NCBI GenBank assembly: GCA_039519185.1 | Contig: CM076851.1 | Span: 46,916,751 to 46,980,750 of the forward strand | Source of the DNA: Astragalus membranaceus | Lineage: Eukaryota > Streptophyta > Magnoliopsida > Fabales > Fabaceae | DNA: 64,000 nt | Direction of reading: 5' to 3' | Shown: positions 34,362-44,766 of the stretch, in pieces | Layout of the letters: each line of letters begins with the position of its first letter | Position numbering within the stretch: position 1 is the stretch's first letter | Notes under the pieces: model-generated | Database searches by the model: none | What the model saw: the letters and a program-made list of their open reading frames with translations, nothing else | What the model was told of the DNA's origin: nothing | Translations under genes and position numbers: made by a program

Positions 34362-35112
34362 TAGAGCTGTCAATTTGGGCCCGGCCCATTGGGCCGGCCC
34401 AACGGCCCGATTTTTTGGTTGGGCCTGGGCTCTAAAATTAGTAGCCCAAAATCAACGGTATCTTTTTTGGCCCGACCCGATGGGCCCGATGATAGTATTG
34501 GGCCGGGCCGGGTCGGCCCGATGGGCTTCGGGCCGGCCCGTTACTTTTTTGTTTTAGTTTTAAAATTTTAAAATATGGTCCAATAAAAAATGGAGCAATT
34601 TTTTAAAGTAAAAAAAAAATAAAAAAGTAAATAAATTTTGTGTAATCTCTAATATTCATCTGTTTGTGTAAATCTCTAATAAAAAAGTAAAGAAAATAGA
34701 GCAATTTTTTTAAGAAAATGAAGCAATTTTGTGTAAATCTCTAATATTTCTCTGTTTGTATTGTACCCGCCATGTCCAATGAAATAAAGGAAAAAGGTTA
34801 ATTAAAGTTAGCAAGCACTAAAGTTCTGCGAAATTGTAAACTACACCGCGGAAGTCATAAATTGTATCAGCTCCATATTTTAACGAGACATTAAAACTAT
34901 TTTTGTCAAAATTCTAAAAAGTCAATGATTTGTGGCCCGTTGGGTTGGCCCATTGGGCTGGCCCGTTGGCCCATGGGCTGGTGGTGAGCGGGCTCGGGCC
35001 GTAAATTTTGCAGCCCATCAAAATATCGGGCCGACCCGGCCCGGCCCGTATACGCTGTTTGGCCCGATGGGCCAGGACGGGCGGGCCCAAACCCGGCCCA
35101 TTGACAGCTCTA
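34362..35112. mobile_element. Non-autonomous hAT-type element (751 bp), TSD AGTGCATC
   Basis: The perfect 12-bp inverted ends are TAGAGCTGTCAA / TTGACAGCTCTA. A perfect 8-bp duplication, AGTGCATC, lies at 34354-34361 and 35113-35120. Both ends carry dense GGCCCGGCCC-type words (about 34378-34545 and 34935-35098); the centre is AT-rich and non-coding. It interrupts the gypsy pol gene just after VVADAL of the RNase H end. Confidence 0.93.
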
Positions 35113-36240
35113 AGTGCATCTGCTACAACATTAGCTTTTCCGGGATGATACTTCAATTCAAAGTCATAATCCTTCAAGAATTCTACCCATCTCCAGTGTC
35201 TGTTGTTCAACTCCTTCTGGTCAAACAAATACTTCAAGCTCTTGTGATCACTAAAAACTTTGAAACGAGAACCGTAGAGGTAGTGTCTCCAAATTTTCAG
35301 TGCATACACAATCGCAGCTAACTCCAAGTCATGGGTAGGATAATTCTCTTCATGAGTCTTCAATTGCCGAGAGGCATATGCTACAACTTGCTGATTCTGC
35401 ATGAGAACACACCCCAAACCCCTCCCCGAGGCGTCACTGTAAATCTAAAACCCCAGGGATGGATCTGGAATGATTAGAACTAGAACTGATGCCAAACGAT
35501 CTTTTAGCTCTAAGAAACATTCTTCGCAATCGGAGTCTCATACAAACGGCTGACCCTTACGAGTTAACCGAGTGAGTGGGAGTACCAATTGGGAGAACCT
35601 CTGAATAAAACTTCTATAATAACGTGCCAACCCCAAGAAACTTCTTACTTCTGAAACTGTGGATGGTCGCTCCCAGTTCAACACTACTTCAACTTTACTA
35701 AGATCCACAGCAACTCCGGATTGAGATATCACATGCCCCAAAAACTTTACTTCTGACATCCAAAAATCACACTTGGTCGGCTTGGCATACAGCTGCTTCT
35801 CTCGGAGTACATCAAGAACAATGCGGAGATGCAGCTCATGCTCCTCAATGGTCTTGGAGTACACCAAGATATCATCGATGAAAACTACCACGAACTGATC
35901 CAAATAAGGATGGAAGACTTTGTTCATATAATCCATGAACACTGTGGGAGCATTGGTTAATCCGAAAGGCATCACCACAAACTCGTAGTGTCCATACAGC
36001 TGCTTCTCTCGGAGTACATCAAGAACAATGCGGAGATCCTGCTCATGCTCCTCAATGGCCTTGGAGTACATCAAGAACAATGCGGAGATGGTGCCCATGC
36101 TCCTCAATGGTCTTGGAGTACACCAAGATATCATAGATGAAAACTACCACGAACTAATCCAAATAAGGATGGAAGACTTTGTTCATATAATCCATGAACA
36201 CTGATCCAAATAAGGATGGAAGACTTTGTTCATATAATCC
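35113..36240 (-). pseudogene. Gypsy pol: reverse transcriptase and RNase H, with internal duplications
   Basis: RNase H shows MGCVLMQNQQVVAYASRQLK, DHKSLKYLFDQKELNNRHWR and YHPGKANVVADAL. The RT part shows YEFVVMPFGLTNAPTVFMDY, VVVFIDDILVYSKTIEEHE and KCDFWMSEVKFLGHVIS. Upstream of YEFVVMPFG the first RT half is missing; in its place are extra copies of downstream segments (HEQDLRIVLDVLREKQLY and the DYMNKVFHPYLD strand). This looks like repeated template switching. Between RNase H and RT the frame also changes (35420-35537). Inactive. Confidence 0.88.
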
Positions 36241-36423
36241 ATGAAATGGATGTTGCTGAGCAGCAAACATTTGTTGCATCATTGCCTGTTGATTGTTAAG
36301 CATCTGCTGATTCATCTCTTGTTGTGCTTGCATGGTCTGAAGGATCGGCTGCATCCAATCAGGAATAGAATTCTGAGGTTCTTCAGGCCTTGGCTGAGGA
36401 TTACGCCTGGGTCGTCCTGCCAT
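36241..36423 (-). pseudogene. Gypsy gag, N-terminal start only
   Basis: An ATG at 36423 opens MAGRPRRNPQPRPEEPQNSI followed by a Gln/Met-rich stretch (MQAQQEMNQQMLNNQQAMM). After FAAQQHP the sequence jumps into copies of RT sequence. The rest of gag, the zinc knuckle and the protease are deleted. Confidence 0.75.
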
Positions 36424-36557
36424 AAATCTGCATACAATGCACCAAGTAATGAGTTGATCAGGCTCAATGTCTCCTAGCATAATAAAAAGAAATATAACAA
36501 AATTAACAAGGAATCACACTCAACCCTAAACTACTCTAAGCCCAACTAGGTCGAACT

Positions 36558-36569
36558 GCTCTGATACCA
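36558..36569 (-). promoter_or_regulatory. Primer binding site, initiator Met-tRNA type
   Basis: The minus strand reads TGGTATCAGAGC, the exact usual site. It lies three bases from the LTR end at 36573. Confidence 0.93.
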
Positions 36570-36572
36570 TAA

Positions 36573-38705
36573 TGTAACGTCCTAGTATTTCAACCTTGGA
36601 AGAAATACCGAGACTTCATAAATAGCATACATCAGAGTACTAGTCCCGCTTAAGTGAACTGAACATACTTAACTCGACGAATAATTAATCAACTATCCCT
36701 TAAAGTAACGAAGTTTCTTAAAGGAATTACTAAATTACAACGAAAGAAGGTCCAAAAGTCATTCATAAACTCTATTGTTCAAGTTCTCAAAAGCAAAAAT
36801 TTTAAAGACGATGCATAAACTCCAATTACAAATCAAAAGTTAGAGTATCAAACATAAACTTGTTGCATAGAGTAACACTAGGGTCAGCTAGGCAAACATA
36901 AATAAACTCGATCAATAAAGATCTTTCTATAACTCATATCCCAGAACAGCAGCTACTTCTTCTCTGTTTGCTTTTGCTTTCCATGCTCATCTATAAAACA
37001 CCAGATAATAAACAGTGAGATAAAAATCTCAGTGAGTTCTTTCAGGACCTCTCACCTTAATCTCTCGTTGTCTTAATTATCTTTTCTCTTTTCTCAGCAC
37101 AATACCAGACAACCACTACACGGTTCCCCGGTGAACCCACCCGATAATAGCTATTACCGAGTCAACTTATTATGGGCCTAGGTTTAGGGCTCATGACTTC
37201 CCACCCCCTAGTATGCTATTAACTCAGGATCTTCATCCCCATGGTGTTTTATGAATTACTTAATATCTTGGTTCAATTCTCACTCGATAAACATATCCTT
37301 AACGCAATTATAGATACCGTATAACCAAAGTTTCATATAATCATCCTAATGCAAATCAATTCATTTATATGATTAGGTCTTTCAATAAGCTTTGTAACGC
37401 ATCTGAGAAAACCTCAATCGAGTTCCCGGATCAAAAGTTATGGTCAAAACTATTTAGGTAAAAATTTAGGTGGTAGGGTGCGTGTGAGTTACGCGTAAGC
37501 GCAACATACGCGTGAAGAAACAGTAGCTATCGCGCGTGAATTGCGCGTAAGCGCAATGTATGCGTGGAGAAACAGTAGCTACGGTTTGGTTTGCGCGTGA
37601 GCTGCGCGTGCGCACTCCTCTGCAGTAGGAACACAGTTTTGACAGCATTCAACACTCAAATTCTTACTCAATCTCACCCAACTCAATCCAAATCACACCA
37701 GCACCACAATCAAACATTTAACACAGATAAAACACTTAATAAAACACACTTTTCACCAGAATCAACTTAAAGCATTCAAACATCAATGGACTCAAATCAT
37801 GTTGGATTCTAAGACAAGTTTATGAGTACCACATGTTTTTCTCAATTTCAGCACATACCCTTGTTCAGCAGCAACACTTCCTCAATTTGCAGCAACTCAA
37901 ATGTACATGCATCATACAATCTTCAGAACAACAACATGCATTGCTCAATTTACTAAGGAAACACTATAACGGGTTAAGAACTCACCTCAATGTCGAATTT
38001 AAAGTTACTAGCAAGCAAGGATGCAAATCCTAAGTACCCCAACAGCTCCCCCAACTCTTAATTTCGAAACCCAGCTACCAAAACTTCTTTCTTGACACTT
38101 CAATCAACAATGTAGCTCCTAAATGATCTTGAGCAGCTCCTAACACCAACATGCAACCATGGAAACTCCCATTGCACCCTCCATCTCAACATGCAATTTG
38201 AATAAGTAGTGAATAGAAGAGTGGATTTAAAATGAGTTTGGTGCTTTGACTAGTGTTTCATGAAGAGATGAAAGAGGGAGCAAGGATTTTTAGTTTGAGT
38301 TTTGGTTGGGATGAGGGTTTGGTGTTTGTTCTCTCTTCTCTTCCTCTTTCTCTCGAGCTCTCTCTCTCTCTCAACACTCTTTCTTTTCTTTCTTGTGTTG
38401 TGTGTGTTTTTATGAAAGTGAGAGGAGAGTTAATGTGTTGTGTTTTTCAGCTGGGTGTGTTTAAGTGGGAAATGTCACTTTTAACCCTATGTTATGCGCA
38501 CCTCTCTCTTTACTTATGCACAACCCAAATAAAAAGCACAACTAGCACACAAATGCATTCAAATGTTTCATTTAGCCATGTATTCAAGCAATTTTAGATA
38601 ATCAATTATTGACTCAAACAACAATCAATCAACTCGATTAGCAATAATTTATTAAAATTAGCTACTAATCACAAGAATTAGACTTAGCCACTTTGGGATG
38701 TTACA
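36573..38705 (-). repeat. 5' LTR of the deleted gypsy element (2133 bp)
   Basis: The plus-strand ends are TGTAACGTCC and GGGATGTTACA. The inner end is fixed by the adjacent primer site. It shares landmarks with the other Tekay-related LTRs: 'gtgagataaaaatctcagtgag' (37015), 'cctcaatcgagttcccggatcaaaagttat' (37415, minus sense ACTTTTGATCC), a CpG cluster at 37480-37620, and a pyrimidine-rich stretch near 38340. The next five bases CTATG are the expected target copy, but its partner is missing because the other end is deleted. Confidence 0.88.
37480..37620. repeat. CpG word cluster, tandem units of about 56 bp
   Basis: Two near-identical units (GCGTGTGAGTTACGCGTAAG... at 37481 and GCGCGTGAATTGCGCGTAAG... 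at 37533), each ending in AGAAACAGTAGCTA, are followed by a partial third rich in GCGCGTG. It lies next to the conserved ACTTTTGA block. Confidence 0.85.
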
Positions 38706-38719
38706 CTATGTCATTCTTG

Positions 38720-40247
38720 TGTGTCTGCATCAACAATTTCATCAGAAGTGTGACTTTTCCAATACTACCATACAAATTAGTGTAGAAGTCATTGTATTGC
38801 CTAAGCTTTTCCAACAAATCTCTTCTCAATAGTAGGAGTTGGCTTAATAAGTGGTGGTGGTGGTGGTGGTGTGGGTGTTGGCTTCTTAGGTAGTGGAGGG
38901 GTAAGTATAGTAGTTGAAGTGTCTGCTTCAGTTCGCTTTTTGTTTAGTGGTGGAGTGCCAGTGGAACTTCTACTTTGGATAGGCGTTGATTTCTTTGGTA
39001 GTGGTGGAGTGCCAGTGGAACTCCTACTTTAGGTAGGAGTTGGGGAGTCCTTTACGAGACTGAGCGGCAGATGTGCTATCTTCATGGGAGTCAAATCTGT
39101 CATCTACGTGTTCCTAGTATGACTTGTCTCGCTTTGTTGAGAACTCATCTTTCACTTTATTTCCCTTTTTAGGTGCTCCCTTTGTGGTGATCTTATTCGG
39201 AGGTGGACACATGGAAGTAGTGTCTGGGATTGCCAACTCACGTACTTTCGCTTTCAACATTACTCTACCTGCATGATCAGACTCGAGAAACCTTCACTGC
39301 AATGCTTCAATTTCAATCCTCATACTCAACTCATCATTTGGGATCCCATGTTCATTCTCATATTGTATTTTGAAATTCCATCTCTTCCAGTGTTGATGAA
39401 TAAAATTCAACGGAATTGGGGTGTAGTCCATCATAATTCTACAAAATAAGTGTCATTTTTTTAGTATAATAAAATTTAGAAGGTGACAAGACATAATTAC
39501 AAATGGAATACATACCTAGAAAGCTCACACACACATGGTATACTGTGTGTGGTTCTGATCGTGGATCCACATGCAGATGCATCAATACCAATCGTGCTAC
39601 ACCGCTGCAACTCTTTGGCTATATAGTCTATAGCGTTGGCAGAAACTAAACCCTTAATGTTATTATATATCTTCTTCAAGTGATCAAATTTGACTCTACT
39701 CAGGCTATGCTCGAAGTCCCTCTTAAAGTTAGTATGTTGTAGCCTAGGCATGGTACTTATACCGGTTGGTCTTATACGTGGAATCAATACACAACATTAG
39801 TGCCATCTGCAACTCGATGCCAGTACACATATTGATCATGTTCCGACAGGTTCATCAATTGTTGGATCTCAGTCCTACCCTAACGTAGAGACGACTGTAG
39901 CCTTGAACGACAATTCTATATTTGTTTGAGAGTGGTGTGGCTATTTTTAGGATTCATAGCTTTGAGTTCATTAAGGATGAGATTAGGCGGGATCAAATTC
40001 TTACTCATTCTATCCACCATTTCCTTCTCTTTCTTCGTTAACCTAGTAATGTACGGATGACCTTCATCATAAGAATATAATGTGTGGTTATGTGTTCCAC
40101 ACACAACCCTCAATATCCATCCTCCAAGCTTCTTAATAAATTTACCTTTCAACCTAAACTTACAGCAGCATTTTCTAGTCCTGGTACCATCTAAATCATC
40201 TTGCCTGTACTTTCCATCTTTTTCACACATCAACATGCAGTCAACAA
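38720..40247 (-). pseudogene. MULE-2 (FAR1/MULE-type gene), FAR1-like zinc region and SWIM end, transposase core deleted
   Basis: Read right to left: CMLMCEKDGKYRQDDLDGTR, KCCCKFRLKGKFIKK and VVCGTHNHTLYSYDEGHPYI form the FAR1/WRKY-GCM1-like zinc domain typical of these genes; then LTKKEKEMVDRMSKNLIPPN and TTLKQI. After an abrupt join near 39830 comes the C-terminal part, FKRDFEHSLSRVKFDHLKKI and GIDASACGSTIRTTHSIPCV, a SWIM zinc finger. A low-complexity basic and Pro/Thr-rich tail follows (39290-38850). The DDE core between the two parts is missing. The first exon lies beyond two insertions, at 40804-41066 and 53898-53904. Confidence 0.82.
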
Positions 40248-40274
40248 AGCCACCGTGAATATGCTACAAAGGGG

Positions 40275-40612
40275 GAGCCTTATGTTACCTATGGGTACCC
40301 TAATTTGAATAGTGTCAGAGAATTGATCTACAAAAGGGGTCATGGAAAAGTTAAACAGCAGAGAATTGCCTTGACCGACAACTCTATCATTGAAAGACCC
40401 TGGGAAAGCATGGGATTATTTGCATGGAAGATTTGATCCATGAGATATTGACTGTTGGACCTCACTTCAGGGAGGCAAACAACTTCTTGTGGCCTTTCAA
40501 GCTCAAAGCTCCCCTGGGTGGTTTGAAGAAGAAAAGAAATCATTATGTTGAAGGTGGTGATGCTGGCAACAGGGAGGATTACATAAATGAACTTATTAGA
40601 AGGATGAATTAG
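40275..40612 (+). pseudogene. RPL7: Ribosomal protein L7 (60S, uL30) retropseudogene, 3' part
   Basis: Translation in two frames gives EPYVTYGYPNLNSVRELIYK, IALTDNSIIE, then DLIHEILTVGPHFREANNFL, LKAPLGGLKKKRNHYVEGGD and the ribosomal end AGNREDYINELIRRMN-stop. A frameshift lies near 40390-40410. There are no introns although plant RPL7 genes have them, and the sequence continues in a 3'-UTR-like stretch to about 40803, so it is a processed copy. The N-terminal half is missing. It lies on the opposite strand inside MULE-2, between the codons for ISRSDNRR and GGFVDCMLM. I do not see a poly(A) or clear target duplication. Confidence 0.88.
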
Positions 40613-40803
40613 GTTTTGTCATATTGTTATTGGTTCAAGATTAATTATCCTACCTAAGACATCGTTTAGTTATTCTGGTTTTGTTTTAAAGGATTTTTAT
40701 TGTGTTGTTTTTAATGATGCTTGAGCAGATACTAGTTCATTGTTTCTGGTGCTGTGAAACGTTACTCGTTTTATTGATAACTAGTTCAATCTTTACCTAT
40801 TCT

Positions 40804-41066
40804 TCGTCTGTTGTCGGATCTAGATATAACAATCACTATCCCATGAGACTTGCCGACAGAACGAACCCAATCCAACAGCTCGTCACGAGTAGCAAATAAC
40901 TGGAAAACAATAAATAACATTCAGTTACTTTATGCATCAATAACTGTTAGTTAGTTACTAAGAAATCAAGACTTAGTCCGTACCTTTTCAGTTGTGAACG
41001 AACTAGTAAAGTCCACAACCAATGTGTCATCTGCGATGCCATCTGCTCCTAATTTCGCACCATTTC
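40804..41066 (-). pseudogene. MULE-2, exons 1 (part) and 2 with an 84-bp intron
   Basis: Exon 1 (41066-40984, minus strand) reads NGAKLGADGIADDTLVVDFT and ends TTEK. The intron 40983-40900 has GT..CCAG borders. Exon 2 (40899-40804) reads LFATRDELLDWVRSVGKSHG then IVIVISRSDNRR, the start of the FAR1-like domain. The frame is open through both. Exon 1 is cut at 41067 by a solo LTR; removing the LTR and one ATTTC joins it to an ATG at 53904. Exon 2 is cut by the RPL7 insertion. Confidence 0.75.
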
Positions 41067-43307
41067 TTTAACACCTAAAGTTCACAACTAGGTAAACTAA
41101 AAGTATTAACATAATCATAAACAATCAGAGTATAACCTGCTCATAATAATTGACCAAATAAAAACTAAAGCGGATTAATTCTACTTACATAACTTTGTGA
41201 TAAAAAAATTTCAATTTCACTTCCGAAATAAGTACTCATAAGGTACATATTTGTAAAATACACAAGACTATGGTCCATCTACAAGACAGGGTTATAAAAC
41301 GCTACATGAGAAGGGAAAAAGCAAAGTATATCATAAAGATCACAAAAGGATCTTTACTCTAACTAAGTAGCTAATGCCTTTGCTACTTCTCCTCAACTTG
41401 CTTTGCTTTATCCTGCATATCTGAAAACACCACATAAAAACAGTGAGTTCTTTCGCACCCCCTCACAATTCCTCTCTTAGTGTTTCCCTTGTCTATGAAC
41501 TGTTCTTGTTCATGTCTGTCTTTAAATCTTGTCTGTGGCTTAGCATAATCCGAGAAATATTGCCAGGTATTCTAGAATACCCAATTTCAAAGGAAACCCA
41601 AATTCGTATAGCTATACCGAATAATGCCAGGGCCCTAGCTTCGGGTTCATGACTCCCCTCGGCTAGAAATGTAACATATCTTTGTTCAATGATCATTGGG
41701 AAGAGTTTAGAAATGAATTGGTGAAGGTTTGGAATGTTTTAGTTTTAGAAAATAATCTGGGAATTGATTCCCGACTCTTGGGAATTGAATCACAACTCTT
41801 GTGAATTCATTCACAACTCTTGGGAATTACAACCACAATCAAATTGAATGCAAATAATCAATCAAATAACACACTTCATGACATTAAATTATCAACAACT
41901 TTCTTAATCATCAAAACATAACTATGGCTTCCCAATGATTCAATTCAAAGGATTTTCATGAATCATTCAACATACCACATAAATCAACCATGAAAAACAA
42001 CAATCAACAACCAATACTTCAACAATGTAACATCCTCAAAATAATTAACCGAATTATTTGGGTGTTAACCCAATTGAATTAATTTAGTACTTAACTGGTA
42101 AATTTACTGAGTGCTAAAATTAATTATTGGTTGCCATCGGATCGTTAACCGGATAATACGGACCAAAGAAGTTTTGAAATCGAAATAGGAGATTTCGATC
42201 AATATGGTAATTTGACCGCGTTACAACAAATATATTAAATAAATATATATATGTATACGTGGGTGTGTGTGAGTGAAGAGAGAATGAATTAATTAAATAA
42301 ATAAATATAAGTGTGTGTGTGTTAATAAAGAAAGGAAGGAATTAAAGAAAGAAGGAAGAAAAGAAAGAATGCGAGAAACAGAGGGGAGAAGAGAAAAAAG
42401 AAAAGAAGAGAGAAAGAAAGGGGGAGGAAGAAGAAGAGGAAAAAGGAGGCAATTCCGCTCATCAAAACGACTTCCGTCCAACACGAAAAATGCTCAGCGT
42501 TACTTCCTCTTCGATTTGGTACCAAGAACTTCATCATCAACTCACTCTCTCTCATTTTACCATTTTCGATTTGAGAGGAAAAAATAGAGGTTTTGTGGTT
42601 CAAGCTCAAAGGAAAGCCTAGAATGGTGGTGAGGAGCGAGCTCAAGGTCGGATACGCGAATATTGAAGTCGGATTTTGAGTTTTTGAAGAATTGAAGGTT
42701 AGGGATCCAATTGGGGTTTTTGGTGAATAGTAGCTTTTGGAGGTTAGGGATGATGAATAGTGTTCGTGGAAGATTTCGTGGAATTAGGCATTTCGGTCAA
42801 AAAGATGTTTCGTGATCGAGCGGAAAGTTTTGGAAGCGGATTGGAGCGACGTCGGAACGGAAAGTTTATGCGGGGAATGTTCGTGTGGTTACTCGGCGAA
42901 TTCGGCTCGATCGTGGTTCACGCTTCAAGGGTGAGTTCTACTCACGTTTAGGATTTTATGTTTCGAATTATTAATTAACTGTTTTATCGCTTTCGCTGGA
43001 CTGGAATATTTCTGGATATTGTCTGTTTCGAGTTAGGAATTAATCGGAGCGAGTCTCGGGTTGAGTCGTGTTGAAACGGAATTGTTGGTGATTTGATTTC
43101 GAAAGATTTTGACTTAAAAACCGTTAATTGGAAAATATGTCGTTTTTGATACAATCCGTTTTGATTATGTTTTTGATTGGATTGATTGATTGTGTGGTTC
43201 GTATTGGGTCTATTATATTGGTCGTCAAATCTGTTTTCGATCAGAACTAAAATCGGAATTGAGCGGAATAGCGGATTTCGCGAAAATCGCAAAATCTGCA
43301 CCCCACA

Positions 43308-43440
43308 GACCCCCTTGCTGCCAATTCGCGCCCCACTTGCGCCCCAGGCGCAACTCCAGCGCCATTTGGCAGAACTTTCTGCCTGTTCGCGCGGAACTTG
43401 CGCTCCAGGCGCGACTCCAGCGCCAATTGGCAGAATTTTC
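43308..43440. repeat. CpG word cluster, two units of about 62 bp
   Basis: Each unit reads CTTGCGC(C/T)CCAGGCGC(A/G), then ACTCCAGCGCCA, then TTGGCAGAA.TTTC. It lies directly before CGCGATAACTTTTGATCCGG. The words differ from those in the other LTR families at the same place. Confidence 0.85.
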
Positions 43441-43818
43441 AGCAACAAAACACTGTTTTTCGTTTCGCGATAACTTTTGATCCGGGAACCCGATTGAGGT
43501 GTTCTAAGATGCGTTGGAAAGATTATTCAGAGGCCTAACTGAATATTCTATTTTTAAGGCAAAATGAATTGTTTTTGATATGGAAAATTGCGTCGAAAAG
43601 CGGTCAACTAGAGTGCGAGTGTGAACTTGGATTTTATAAAATGTGGATTAAAGTGTTTCACTGATTGTCTGATTTGATGGACCGTGGGTTCATAGTACTG
43701 TAGATATATATATATATTATATCGAGTTTGGGTGACGACCCATGTTGACATACTAGGCGGGGCAGTCATGATCCCTTACCCTAGGCTCCGTGCCATTAGG
43801 AAACACTATTGGTAAGGG

Positions 43819-44026
43819 GGTTCACCGGGTTTGGAAGCGGTTACGCAGTCGGTGTTATGTCAAATTGTTTGTTGTACGATTCACCGGGTTTGGAAGCGGT
43901 AACGCAGTCGGTGTCGTACTGAGTCACAACAGGTTCACCGGGTTTGGAAGCGGTAACGCAGTCGGTGATCTGTTAAAAGTTAAGTAATGCGGTTCACCGG
44001 GTTTGGAAGCGGTAACGCAGTCGGTG
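43819..44026 (+). repeat. Four spaced copies of a 36-bp unit in the solo LTR
   Basis: The unit starts GGTTCACCGGGTTTGGAAGC and ends GTAACGCAGTCGGTG. Copies begin at 43819, 43878, 43932 and 43991, separated by different spacers, with one or two mismatches between copies. Confidence 0.93.
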
Positions 44027-44766
44027 CCGTGTCACGTTATATAAAATTCATAATTGAACCGAGAGTGTTAGTAGGGGTCGCGGTAGAACTCACTGAGATT
44101 GTATCTCACTGTTTAAATGTTGTTGTTTTACAGAGACACAGGGACAGCGGAAATCCAAGAGGCACGAGTAGGTTGAGCTCGGACTGGTTGCTGATAGCCT
44201 AGCTTTATGTTTAAGCTTATTTCCCTTTTGTTGTCTGTACACTACAACTTTATGTATTAATGTTAAGTATTTATTTCCGCTTTCTTGTTCGATATTGAAC
44301 ACTGTATTTCACTGATGGTTTATGGTCTTATTTATGTTTAAGACTGTTCTATTGTTATTCAGTGAAATTTTATAGTGGTGTTCAGTATTTAAACAGGAAA
44401 TATATCTCTGATTATTAGTCGATGGTACACTTGGGTATTTTTACTTGATAAAAATATCGGGGTGTTACAAACAAACTCTAATTAATCGAAGAACTCACAT
44501 TGATTGTCGACTCTAACACGCAACCCCGCGAGAAATCCTAACTTGAAGCATCCATACGAACTTAAGGCACCAACAATAGGCTTCTAGAGCTTCAAAACTC
44601 ATCCCCAAACATCTATGAACCTTTCATCACTCTTCCTAAGCTCCAATTTGAGCTTCAACCTTCAAATCCCCAAATTGAACCCTAACCCTTAATTCTCCAA
44701 AATAACCCAAATTTTAGTGATTGAACTTCCTAATCAACAACATAACTTCTAGGGAGCACTAATCAC

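Larger units (their letters stand above)
42026..44469 (+). repeat. Solo LTR (Tekay-related, 2444 bp), TSD AACAA
   Basis: The ends are TGTAACATCCTC and CGGGGTGTTACA, flanked by AACAA (42021-42025 and 44470-44474). It contains a (GT)n stretch at 42260-42320, a purine-rich region at 42330-42450, a CpG cluster at 43308-43440, the block ATAACTTTTGATCCGGGAAC (43470), and four copies of a 36-bp unit (43819-44026). It interrupts an older solo LTR of opposite orientation. Confidence 0.92.

Noticed and set aside
34914..35417. Gypsy RNase H frame extending to SLTF at 34914
   Set aside because: The part beyond VVADAL is the inserted hAT element; real gypsy sequence stops at 35113.
42315..42645. Frames encoding Lys/Glu/Arg-rich or Phe/Leu/Ser-rich peptides
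   Set aside because: They translate a purine-rich stretch of an LTR; the same is true of the pyrimidine-rich stretches near 13900, 28140, 38340 and 53560.
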